Origin: Teredinibacter haidensis
GTDB taxonomy: Bacteria; Pseudomonadota; Gammaproteobacteria; Pseudomonadales; Cellvibrionaceae
Direction: 5' to 3'
Assembly: GCF_014211975.1 (NCBI RefSeq)
Contig: NZ_CP060084.1
Span: 248,001-312,000, forward strand
Length of the DNA stretch: 64,000 nt
The number at the start of each line of letters is the position of its first letter. Position 1 is the first letter of the stretch. Shown in pieces: positions 55,004-62,500 of this stretch. Below the pieces are notes generated by a model. It did no database searches. It was not told the DNA's origin and worked only from the letters and a program-made list of their open reading frames with translations. The translations under genes and the position numbers were made by a program.

Positions 55004-55836
55004 TGATTGCCGCTGCCCGGTTACTCGAAGCGGTGCGTAGCCACCTCAGTGCGGAGCTGTTGGTTCCTTCGCTGGGCATTGGCGTGGCAGAACCCGCTAC
55101 CCCGCCAGAATTGCCTGCGGTAGTGGTTTCGCTGGCGCAGTTGCTCAATCCCTCGCGGGGGCTGGGTGAGCATCGGCAACTACAAAACGGTGCGTTGGCC
55201 GAGCGTACGGCGGTAGATTTAAGTAATCCGGTTTTGGCTGACGATACGGCGGTATCCCTGTTGAGCGCAGACAGGTTGAAATTAACCCTGCTTCACGGAG
55301 GCCTGGTGGATGCCAGTGGCTCGAACACACCGCTGGGGGCAGCGGACATACAGGTCGAGCGCAACGGCGTGCCGTTTACCTTGGTCGCCGCCTCGCCCGG
55401 TGCGGGGGAATTTACCGTTAACGCTGCGGCGGGCCAGCTAACTTTTGGTGCAGGGCTGCCAGCTGATGGTTTGGTGGAAGCCGAATATTTTATCGGTCAG
55501 TGGGAGCGGGTGGTTTATCAGTTGCGTGGGCTACTGCGGATTGCTTCTGTGGCTGGAAACAACGTCGATGCAGAGAGCCTGAGCGATTTGGTGTACGACG
55601 CCATGTCCGATCAAACCATTCAGGGCTTGCGGGACCTGGAGATTATCAATATTGGGCCAGTGACAACCTTTCGAGAATTTCCACCGCCCATGCGGGTGCG
55701 AACCCTCGAGTGGCAGTTTGATTACGAGAGTATCGTCGAGTTGCCAGATGCTTCCGGGGGCATTATCGAGCGAATCACCCTGCTCAGCAGCCAGGATGGT
55801 TTGGGTGTGGAAGAGGAACAGATCGTTTTGGAGTAG
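55003..55836 (+). CDS. DUF4255/Pvc16-like CIS protein
   Basis: This 277-residue protein begins MIAAARLLEAVRSHLSAELL, the pattern of the Pvc16/DUF4255 N-terminal domain, which caps or terminates contractile injection tails. A beta-rich middle (ERNGVPFTLVAASPGAGEF) and a C-terminal region with TLEWQFDYESIVE follow. Its ATG shares an A with the previous stop (TGATG), so the two genes are coupled. A 137-bp gap separates it from the sheath gene. Confidence 0.65.
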   Translation: MIAAARLLEAVRSHLSAELLVPSLGIGVAEPATPPELPAVVVSLAQLLNPSRGLGEHRQLQNGALAERTAVDLSNPVLADDTAVSLLSADRLKLTLLHGGLVDASGSNTPLGAADIQVERNGVPFTLVAASPGAGEFTVNAAAGQLTFGAGLPADGLVEAEYFIGQWERVVYQLRGLLRIASVAGNNVDAESLSDLVYDAMSDQTIQGLRDLEIINIGPVTTFREFPPPMRVRTLEWQFDYESIVELPDASGGIIERITLLSSQDGLGVEEEQIVLE

Positions 55837-55924
55837 CTCATCGTTTTCAGGATGTTGTATTCCTGTGGTTGTTCAATGGTGAGTATTTTTTAACACGTTA
55901 ATAGTTTCAACAGATCGCCCCGCT

Positions 55925-55953
55925 TGTACAGGCATTAAAGCGCGGTTTTAAAC
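55925..55953 (+). promoter_or_regulatory. Possible internal promoter before the sheath gene
   Basis: TTGTAC, a 17-bp spacer and TTTAAA match sigma-70 only moderately. The 137-bp gap, the longest before the sheath, followed by a very strong GAGGAGGAG Shine-Dalgarno at 55960-55968, fits a separate high-expression unit for sheath and tube. Confidence 0.3.
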
Positions 55954-55973
55954 AAACGAGAGGAGGAGTTCGC

Positions 55974-57365
55974 ATGAGCGAAAGTATCGGCGAAATGATT
56001 CTACCGGGCACCTACATAGATGTGCGGGCGGAAGGTTTAATTGGTGTGGGCGGTATCAGCACCGGCAACATAGGTATTGTGGGCACGGCAAATCGCGGGC
56101 CGGTGAATGAAGTGCAAATTCTGGGCTCCTACACAGAAGCTTTGGATACCTTTGGTCAATATGACGAATGGTCTACTACCGGTAATCCGCTGAGCCTTGT
56201 ACGGGCGTTGGCTCAGGTGTTTAACGGTGGTGGTTCGACGGTGTATGCCGTGCGCGTTGCCAACGGCACTCCGGTGGCGCGAGTGATTAGCGTGCGCGAC
56301 TCTGCCGACGCCGTGCTGTTCACCCTCACGGCAACTTCTGGAGGCACCTGGGCCAATGATATTAAGGCTACGCTTACCTCCGGAGCGACAGCTAAATTGG
56401 AGCTGGAGTACGCAGGAAACAAAGAGGTGTTTGAAGGTGCTACCGCGCTGGATTTACACACCGCTATTGTTGCTTCGTCTACTCAACTTATCACTGCTGG
56501 CGCATTGGCAGCGGCTGATGAGGCGACAGCCGCAGACGATCTGGATGATACAACGGCTGGCTCCAACAACGGTGAAAACGCCACGGCGACTCAGTTGCAG
56601 ACCGGGCTGGCCCGGTTGGCGACACAGCCGGTGAATATTCTGGTCGCTGCTGGGTTCGGAGCTGCTCAAGCCGCTTCGCGGGTATTGGCACACTTGGAGG
56701 CGACTGAAAACGACGGCTTGGAACGTATGGCCGTACTGGGTGTAACCAGTGACACGGTGTCTAGTGTTGTCAGTAGCGATGCAGGAGCCGTGAGTAACAA
56801 GCGCGTGATTTTGGTCGGCCCCGGTATTAAGTCCACCGATGCCCGCAGTGGAAATCTGGTTAACCTACCCGGCTCTTACGCGGCAGCGTTGGTGGCCGGT
56901 CGCCTGTCCACTTTAGCTCCGCATATTAGCCTTACCAATAAAGATCTGGCGGCCGAGGGTTTGACTACAGAATACACGCGTGCCGAACAGAAAAACCTGC
57001 TGCAGAACCGAGTCATGGTCTTGCACAAACACTTTGGCTATCGAGCACTTAAGGGCATTACCACCGATACCGGTGCGTTCAAGCAAATCTCCGTTCGTCG
57101 TACAGTCGACTACGCCAAGGCCGGTGTGCGCAAAGGTAGCAACCCTTACATTGGCAAACTCAACAACGTGCGGGTTCGTGCTGCCTTAAAAGCGACTTTA
57201 GATGGCTTTTTTGCGGGCATGGTACTGGATGAAATGCTCACCGAATACAGTCTGGATGTCACCGCAACTCGCGCGCAGGAAATTAATGGTATCGCTCTGG
57301 TGACGCTCACCCTTAAACCTACCTTCTCGATTGACTTTGTGAAAGTCATCATGAATCTCGAATAA
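55974..57365 (+). CDS. Contractile tail sheath protein
   Basis: This 463-residue protein has the standard sheath start (MILPGTYIDVRAEG) and the sheath C-terminal core: NRVMVLHKHFGYRALKGITT, ISVRRTVDYAKAGVRKGS, DEMLTEYSLDVTATR and the final VTLTLKPTFSIDFVKVIMN. It forms the helical outer cylinder that contracts. It is the only sheath gene in view, in contrast to PVC-type systems, which carry three. The Shine-Dalgarno is unusually strong, fitting a highly copied structural protein. Confidence 0.95.
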   Translation: MSESIGEMILPGTYIDVRAEGLIGVGGISTGNIGIVGTANRGPVNEVQILGSYTEALDTFGQYDEWSTTGNPLSLVRALAQVFNGGGSTVYAVRVANGTPVARVISVRDSADAVLFTLTATSGGTWANDIKATLTSGATAKLELEYAGNKEVFEGATALDLHTAIVASSTQLITAGALAAADEATAADDLDDTTAGSNNGENATATQLQTGLARLATQPVNILVAAGFGAAQAASRVLAHLEATENDGLERMAVLGVTSDTVSSVVSSDAGAVSNKRVILVGPGIKSTDARSGNLVNLPGSYAAALVAGRLSTLAPHISLTNKDLAAEGLTTEYTRAEQKNLLQNRVMVLHKHFGYRALKGITTDTGAFKQISVRRTVDYAKAGVRKGSNPYIGKLNNVRVRAALKATLDGFFAGMVLDEMLTEYSLDVTATRAQEINGIALVTLTLKPTFSIDFVKVIMNLE

Positions 57366-57379
57366 AGGAGCAAGCAACA

Positions 57380-57877
57380 ATGGCTAATAATGTTTACCGA
57401 GGATCAGATGGCACTATTTCCGTTGCCGTAGAGCAGGGTGTGGAAGGTGATGCCGCTGCGGTGGTCACCGAAGAATTTGCCCTTACCCCGATTGGCCGCG
57501 CGACAGGTGTGACCGTAAAAGTGACTAGCGATACCGAGCCTTTCCACGAGTTAGGGCAGCGCTTCGCCACGGAATTGCGACCGGGGAATATCAATGTTTT
57601 CGGCACCATAGACCGTGCCTACATCAACGGTGCGCTGCTGAAACTAATGTTAGGTGACGCAGCTAATTCACGCCCGCAGGGCACCTTTACTAGTCCGGCC
57701 TTTAACTTAAATGTTCGTCTTGAAAACCCATCAATACCGGGCAACAGCGCTTCCGTTACGGTGATGGGTGTAAAACTGAACGAGTGGAATTACGATTTGC
57801 CGGAAGACGACTTCGCCATGGAACAAGTGAGTTTTAAGGCTTTGTGGGTAAAAGTTGAAGATGCGACAGCGGGGTAA
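57380..57877 (+). CDS. Inner tube protein
   Basis: This 165-residue protein directly follows the sheath (14 bp) and has the size and beta-rich pattern of phage/CIS tube subunits (FNLNVRLENPSIPG, GVKLNEWNYDLPEDDFAMEQVSFKALWV). It forms the hollow tube driven through the membrane. Identification rests on position, length and fold-like pattern rather than on a strong motif. Confidence 0.8.
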   Translation: MANNVYRGSDGTISVAVEQGVEGDAAAVVTEEFALTPIGRATGVTVKVTSDTEPFHELGQRFATELRPGNINVFGTIDRAYINGALLKLMLGDAANSRPQGTFTSPAFNLNVRLENPSIPGNSASVTVMGVKLNEWNYDLPEDDFAMEQVSFKALWVKVEDATAG

Positions 57878-57883
57878 AGTGTG

Positions 57884-58369
57884 ATGGCATTTCTAAGCGC
57901 TAATGACCTGCTGGCAGGCGGTGCACAGAAGTACAACATAACGCTTCCGGCAGCGTTGCTGCCGGATACCTTGTCGGGCAGCGATGCCGAAGTGTTGATG
58001 CGGCCGCTAACGGTTAATGATGTTCAGCGAGTGGGCAAGGCGGCTAAAGACGAGGGTCTGTTAACCAGTGTATTAATGGTGCAGCAGGCGCTGGTAGAAC
58101 CGGCGATGAGTATCGAACAGGTGGGCAAACTACCCGCGGGTTTAACGCAGTTTTTGCTGGCAGAAGTTAACCGCATCTCGGGTTTGAGTTTGTCGGAAGA
58201 CGAGTTGCAGCAGGCCGTTAAAGCCCCCCTTACCAAGGCGGTTTTTGTGCTGGCAAAAGAGTTCGGTTGGACACCGTCGGAGTGCTCGGAACTTACCGTG
58301 GGCCAAGTACTTTTGTACCTGGAAATGCTTTCGGGTGAAAAAACTTCCGACCAGGAGAGTGCTGCATGA
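57884..58369 (+). CDS. Tail assembly chaperone-like protein
   Basis: This 161-residue helical protein follows the tube gene by 6 bp. It has the general look of tail assembly chaperones (KEFGWTPSECSELTVGQVLL near the end). The ATG at 57884 is chosen over the GTG one codon upstream. Near its end an A6 run (58338-58343) lies in GAA-AAA-ACT. The -1 frame from there is that of the next gene, whose ATG overlaps this stop (ATGA). That mirrors the chaperone frameshift sites of many tailed phages, but no frameshift has been demonstrated. Confidence 0.5.
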   Translation: MAFLSANDLLAGGAQKYNITLPAALLPDTLSGSDAEVLMRPLTVNDVQRVGKAAKDEGLLTSVLMVQQALVEPAMSIEQVGKLPAGLTQFLLAEVNRISGLSLSEDELQQAVKAPLTKAVFVLAKEFGWTPSECSELTVGQVLLYLEMLSGEKTSDQESAA

Positions 58370-59715
58370 GCGTGGGGTTTTTACCGCCAGCATACCCACC
58401 AGATTTGCTGAAAGTGCTGGTTCATCAAAGTCAGCCGCTGCGGGAGTTTGCCGAGGCGGATAGGGTGGCAGCTGAAAAACTGTCGCGCCTAGATGGCGCG
58501 TTGGCCCCTGCGTTATACCAGTCAGGAGGCTTGCTGGACGAACAAACGCTCGACATATTCTTTGCCAGTCCACTGCCAGACGCGCCGCTGGCGGCTACGT
58601 TAAAAACGCAGGCCAATGCCGCCGGTTTAAACCCCAGCGTCGAAACGCCTAAATCAACCAGACAAAAAAAAATACACGCAGCAAAAATTTCCGACCGTGA
58701 GACAGTGCAAACCAACGAAAAACATCCGTATCAAAAAGCCGACGTAAAAAAAACGCCGGTATCGAAACAAGTGGAGGCAGAGCCGGTAGCATCTACTGAA
58801 GCTCAGTCTGCGGGAGATAAACCGCAAAACGAAGATATTGCCCATAGGCTTTATCAGAAAGTAACGGTGTTACAGCAAGCAAACAGAAGTACTGATGCCA
58901 CACCTAAGCCACGGCCAAACCAAACGTTTGGAAAAACCATTTGCGATAAAAAAACATCGGCAAAAAATAGCACTAAAGCGCAAATAAAACGTAAACGAGA
59001 TACTGCTGATATTGAAAGTAATCAATCGAAAAAAACACGGGATATAAAGATCCTTAAATCAGAAAAATATTTCATTGATCGTCGTAAAGCGGAGAAACTG
59101 TTAGCGGATAAGTGGGGGCAGATGGCCTGGAACTCAGTCATTAAAACCGATGGGCGTTCCGCAAGTTCAGAGCAGATTTTTGACTCAGAAAATAAAAATC
59201 GCTCAAACCCAACAATAACCGAGCAGAGTACCGCAGAAACAAAACTGGAAAAAAAATTAGCACAAATTCTCGATAAAAAAAATTCTTCAGGTGAACAGAT
59301 AAACTCATCTGAACTGTTATTAACAGCCAACCCTTCAAAAACAAAAAAATTAACGTCCAGTGGTCATGATGCTCACCAGAAAAAAGCACTTCCCGTAGCG
59401 AACGCTGAGCCGTCAAATGCGCACGACTATAAACCCGGCGAAATAGTATCTGTTAAAGCAGAAGGACTCGTGGGTCTGCGTGGCCTGGCTGCCCGTGCAG
59501 AGGAAAGTGAGGCAGTGGCACCCGCCAGCGGACTCGCTCGCAACGGCTCCGCTCACCGTTCACAACCGGCCCAGGCAAGTCATGCCATCGGAGGTCTGCC
59601 AACAACACCTGAGCAGGGTGGCGGCGGCAAGGCCCTGCAGATTGCCGAGCTGGCCGAGACCCTGGCTGAAGAGGCAAGAAGAGCCGGCATTAACTTGGAG
59701 CAGTTTCAGCCATGA
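58366..59715 (+). CDS. CIS protein with long Lys-rich low-complexity middle, unknown function
   Basis: This 449-residue protein has a compact N-terminal part (residues ~1-90, FLPPAYPPDLLKVLVHQSQP), a strongly AT-rich, Lys/Ser/Thr/Gln-rich disordered middle (~95-360), and a Gly/Ala-rich C-terminus ending in a short helix (LAETLAEEARRAGINLEQFQ). The middle contains A9 (58664-58672) and two A8 runs (59249-59256, 59275-59282). Base composition differs sharply from all neighbours. By position, between chaperone and hub genes, it is where tape-measure proteins lie, but its composition is unlike one. It is coupled on both sides by ATGA overlaps. Confidence 0.5.
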   Translation: MSVGFLPPAYPPDLLKVLVHQSQPLREFAEADRVAAEKLSRLDGALAPALYQSGGLLDEQTLDIFFASPLPDAPLAATLKTQANAAGLNPSVETPKSTRQKKIHAAKISDRETVQTNEKHPYQKADVKKTPVSKQVEAEPVASTEAQSAGDKPQNEDIAHRLYQKVTVLQQANRSTDATPKPRPNQTFGKTICDKKTSAKNSTKAQIKRKRDTADIESNQSKKTRDIKILKSEKYFIDRRKAEKLLADKWGQMAWNSVIKTDGRSASSEQIFDSENKNRSNPTITEQSTAETKLEKKLAQILDKKNSSGEQINSSELLLTANPSKTKKLTSSGHDAHQKKALPVANAEPSNAHDYKPGEIVSVKAEGLVGLRGLAARAEESEAVAPASGLARNGSAHRSQPAQASHAIGGLPTTPEQGGGGKALQIAELAETLAEEARRAGINLEQFQP

Positions 59716-60728
59716 GCCTTGCTAAACCCAGTGCCACCATCACCTTGGACGGCGACAGCTTTACCGCTGCTGAGGCGGGGCTGGTGAGCGCGCGGGTTGA
59801 TCTGGGCTTTAATTCTCACGACCGGGTTCAGCTCAATTTATGGCCACAATCCCGGCTGGCCAGCGCCTCGCCAGGGGCAGAGCTCAGCCTAAGATTGAGC
59901 CTGGAAGCGGATAGCGGTGGTTTACTGGCTGCCGTACCGGGGCTGGGAGGTAGTAGTGGTGGAGATTCTTTATGGACCGGCACGGTACAGAGTATTCATA
60001 GCGGAGCGGATTTTGTCACCCTGATGGGCTTGTCTAGTACCGCCTCGCTTAGTGATATGCGCCGCTCGCAGTCTTGGGCCGATATGAGTGTGGGCGACAT
60101 CGTTAGCGATATGGCGGGAGATTTAAGCAGCGAGGTAGAGGCAGATCTAACTCTTTCCTCCTACTGCATTGATAACACCCGCACTATTTGGTCCTACCTC
60201 TACGAATTGGCTCAGCTGGCAGGGGCCGAGCTGAGCTGCGCGGGTGATGGAGGCGTGCGATTTATTCTTGCGAGTAAGGAGAGTGGTACTACCGAGCTGC
60301 GCTATGGGGCCGACTTAATCGACTGGCGCCTGTCGCGCAATCTGGCGTTAGCACCCGTTGGTGCGGCAGAGCATGGTGCTGCGAGCTCTGCCGGCAGTGA
60401 TAAGTGGCACTGGCTGGCCCACGACCCAGTGGGTGCAGGGGGTGAACCGGCGCGGGTGCCCGCTGCCTTTCACAGCCGCGATGCTGCGAGTGCTTTTACC
60501 GATGCAGCCAATGCAAGAGCCCAGCGGGCGCAGCTGCGAGGTGACATTTGGTTGGGTGGGCGCCCCGAGCTGCGGCCTGGCAGCTGGGTTGAACTGAAGG
60601 ATCTTCCGCAGGGCGACAGCGGCCCGTTAAGGGTGCATGCGGTTACCCATCAGCTGGATGGTGATAACGGTTTTATAACCGCTTTGCGTGTAGAGGGTAG
60701 CGGTGGTGGTGGAGGGTTGAGTCTCTGA
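59712..60728 (+). CDS. Baseplate hub protein, gpD/VgrG N-domain-like
   Basis: This 338-residue protein resembles the phage late-control gpD and gp27-like part of VgrG. It starts ATITLDGDSFTAAEAGL, has WTGTVQSIHSGADFVTL and QSWADMSVGDIVSDMAGDL, and a C-terminal DLPQGDSGPLRVHAVTHQLDG. It forms the ring above the spike. Here hub and spike are separate genes rather than fused as in VgrG. It starts within the stop of the previous gene. Confidence 0.8.
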   Translation: MSLAKPSATITLDGDSFTAAEAGLVSARVDLGFNSHDRVQLNLWPQSRLASASPGAELSLRLSLEADSGGLLAAVPGLGGSSGGDSLWTGTVQSIHSGADFVTLMGLSSTASLSDMRRSQSWADMSVGDIVSDMAGDLSSEVEADLTLSSYCIDNTRTIWSYLYELAQLAGAELSCAGDGGVRFILASKESGTTELRYGADLIDWRLSRNLALAPVGAAEHGAASSAGSDKWHWLAHDPVGAGGEPARVPAAFHSRDAASAFTDAANARAQRAQLRGDIWLGGRPELRPGSWVELKDLPQGDSGPLRVHAVTHQLDGDNGFITALRVEGSGGGGGLSL

Positions 60729-60742
60729 TATGAGCATGGCAG

Positions 60743-61405
60743 ATGAGTGAATTAATCGACACCCTTAGGGCCATAGTGCGCGACGAACTGTCACGAATGA
60801 GAGCGCCGGAAATGGGCATAGTGGCGGCGGTATATCCTAACGATACTGATGGCAATAACCATCAAGTGGATGTGCGCTTGCGCAACAGTGGCGTTGAACT
60901 AATGCGTGTTCCAGTCACTGTCCAGCGTTACGGCTTATCGGCGTTGCCCAGGGTTGACGATGCGGTGGTGGTGGTATTTCTTGGTGGCGATTTAAATGCG
61001 CCCATGGTGATTGGCTGTGTCTATAACGAAGAGCACAACCCGCCGGAAGCTGCCGCCAGTGAAATGGTTTATCAGATACCCGACGATGGTGGAGAACGGC
61101 ATCTGTATGTGGAGTTACCCTCGGGTATGAGTATTACCGTCAATGATGAATCGATACAAATTACTGCTGGCGGAACCGAAGTACAGCTCGAGCAGGATGG
61201 TGATTTAAAAATCGTTTCGGCGGCCAATATCGATTTTCAGGCGCAGGGCGATATTAGCCTTGAAGCTTCCGGCAAGCTGAATCTAAAGGCGTCTCAGGAT
61301 GTGAACATTCAGGGGATGAACGTAAAGAACCAGGCAGATGTGCAGCTGGAATGTAAAGGTTCGATATTGAAGTTTGGCGGTATGGCCCAGTTCAGCTCAA
61401 GTTAG
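60743..61405 (+). CDS. Spike protein, gpV/gp5-like OB domain plus beta-helix
   Basis: This 220-residue protein has an OB-fold (GIVAAVYPNDTDGNNHQVDV...VVVVFLGGDLNAPMVIGCVYN) followed by a short repetitive beta region (EQDGDLKIVSAANIDFQAQG, DISLEASGKLNLKAS, DVNIQGMN) that should form the trimeric spike needle. It is 14 bp after the hub gene. It would be tipped by the PAAR-like protein encoded next. Confidence 0.85.
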   Translation: MSELIDTLRAIVRDELSRMRAPEMGIVAAVYPNDTDGNNHQVDVRLRNSGVELMRVPVTVQRYGLSALPRVDDAVVVVFLGGDLNAPMVIGCVYNEEHNPPEAAASEMVYQIPDDGGERHLYVELPSGMSITVNDESIQITAGGTEVQLEQDGDLKIVSAANIDFQAQGDISLEASGKLNLKASQDVNIQGMNVKNQADVQLECKGSILKFGGMAQFSSS

Positions 61406-61624
61406 CGTGTTAATTAAACGGGGCCGGCTGCCCATAAGTTTGGATATATGAATTTGGCGTTTACGGATGCGACCGTCGCCAGCAGAGATGTATTCACGGC
61501 ATGTCGCGGTGGTGAATGCCAAGCGTATGTTCGCGCGTTGCGCCTTGCTCTGATAACGGCGTTTATTTGATTGCCTATGGGGCAGTCGTGAAATTGGGTG
61601 TATTTGTTTATACGGAGAAATTCC

Positions 61625-61960
61625 ATGTCCAAACCGCCGGTTTCCATTGGTTGCGCCGTGGTGTTATCGCCGGGTATGACGGGGCCGCCGGATGCGGGGG
61701 TGATTACCACCATCCTGCAGTCGACGGTGACATTCAACGGTATGCCTTTGGCGGTCGCTGGCTCGCTGTGCCAGATGATTAACTCGTTAAGTGGTGCGCC
61801 CTATATGTTGCCGATTGGTTCACTTGGGGTGTCCACCGGATTTACTGTTGATGGTATGGGACTGGTGCGAATGGGTGACCAGATTCCCAGCGGGCCGGGG
61901 ATTTTGAGTATTCTCGGGCCGCCGGCAAATCCAATGCTGCTGGACGGCTGGCCGCCTTAA
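61625..61960 (+). CDS. PAAR-like spike tip protein
   Basis: This 111-residue Gly/Pro-rich protein (MSKPPVSIGCAVVLSPGMTG, VTTILQSTVTFNGMPLAVAG-like, VDGMGLVRMGDQIPSGPGIL) follows the pattern of PAAR or DUF4280-type tips. The start at 61625 is preceded by GGAGAA. A 219-bp stretch without a gene lies before it, which is unusual in this tightly packed locus. Confidence 0.7.
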   Translation: MSKPPVSIGCAVVLSPGMTGPPDAGVITTILQSTVTFNGMPLAVAGSLCQMINSLSGAPYMLPIGSLGVSTGFTVDGMGLVRMGDQIPSGPGILSILGPPANPMLLDGWPP

Positions 61961-62020
61961 TACAATTGTTTTTAACGTCGAAAGAAACGGAAACAAAAAA
62001 ACGCGAATAGGATAAAGATA

Positions 62021-62500
62021 GTGGCAAATAGCGGTACAGAATATCTCGATGAAATTCTAGGCCTCGATCTGTGGTTGGACTATCGCAGTACGCCGGGCTA
62101 TTGGGAAAACGCCGACCTGCGCGGTGAACGCGGCCCGGAAGCTAGCGCACAGATCGATCTGCGCGTGGCGCGAGGTGTTGATACTTTGCGACAGGCTATC
62201 ACCAATCGTTTGAAAACCCATAAAGGCGAACTTGCGCCACTCGGGCACCCGGAATATGGCTCGCGTCACCACGAGCTTATTGGTGAACCCAATGTGGAGC
62301 GTACACGCAACCTTATCAAACTCTACATACTGCAGGCGCTCAAGCGTGAGCCGAGAATCGAAAAAGTACTTAAGGCCGAAGTGTCGGCGCAACACAATCC
62401 ACCCCGAGACGTTGTGCGCATTGAGCTGAGCGTGAAAGTGGTACGTGAGGCGTTGCCACTGGACATTATTGTTCCCTTTAATTTAGAGGAGAGTACGTAA
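62021..62500 (+). CDS. Baseplate wedge protein, GPW/gp25 family
   Basis: This 159-residue protein begins at a GTG after AGGA. The gp25 core is clear: LRVARGVDTLRQAITNRLKTHKGELAPLGHPEYGSR and the typical basic-helix region (split here as VDTLRQAITNRL and GELAPLGHPEYGS). It seeds the baseplate wedge and starts sheath assembly. Its stop overlaps the start of the next gene by 1 bp (TAATG). Confidence 0.9.
   Translation: MANSGTEYLDEILGLDLWLDYRSTPGYWENADLRGERGPEASAQIDLRVARGVDTLRQAITNRLKTHKGELAPLGHPEYGSRHHELIGEPNVERTRNLIKLYILQALKREPRIEKVLKAEVSAQHNPPRDVVRIELSVKVVREALPLDIIVPFNLEEST

Noticed and set aside
61406..61624. Small frames in the gap before the PAAR-like gene
   Set aside because: They overlap the PAAR-like gene in other frames and lack ribosome binding sites or motifs.
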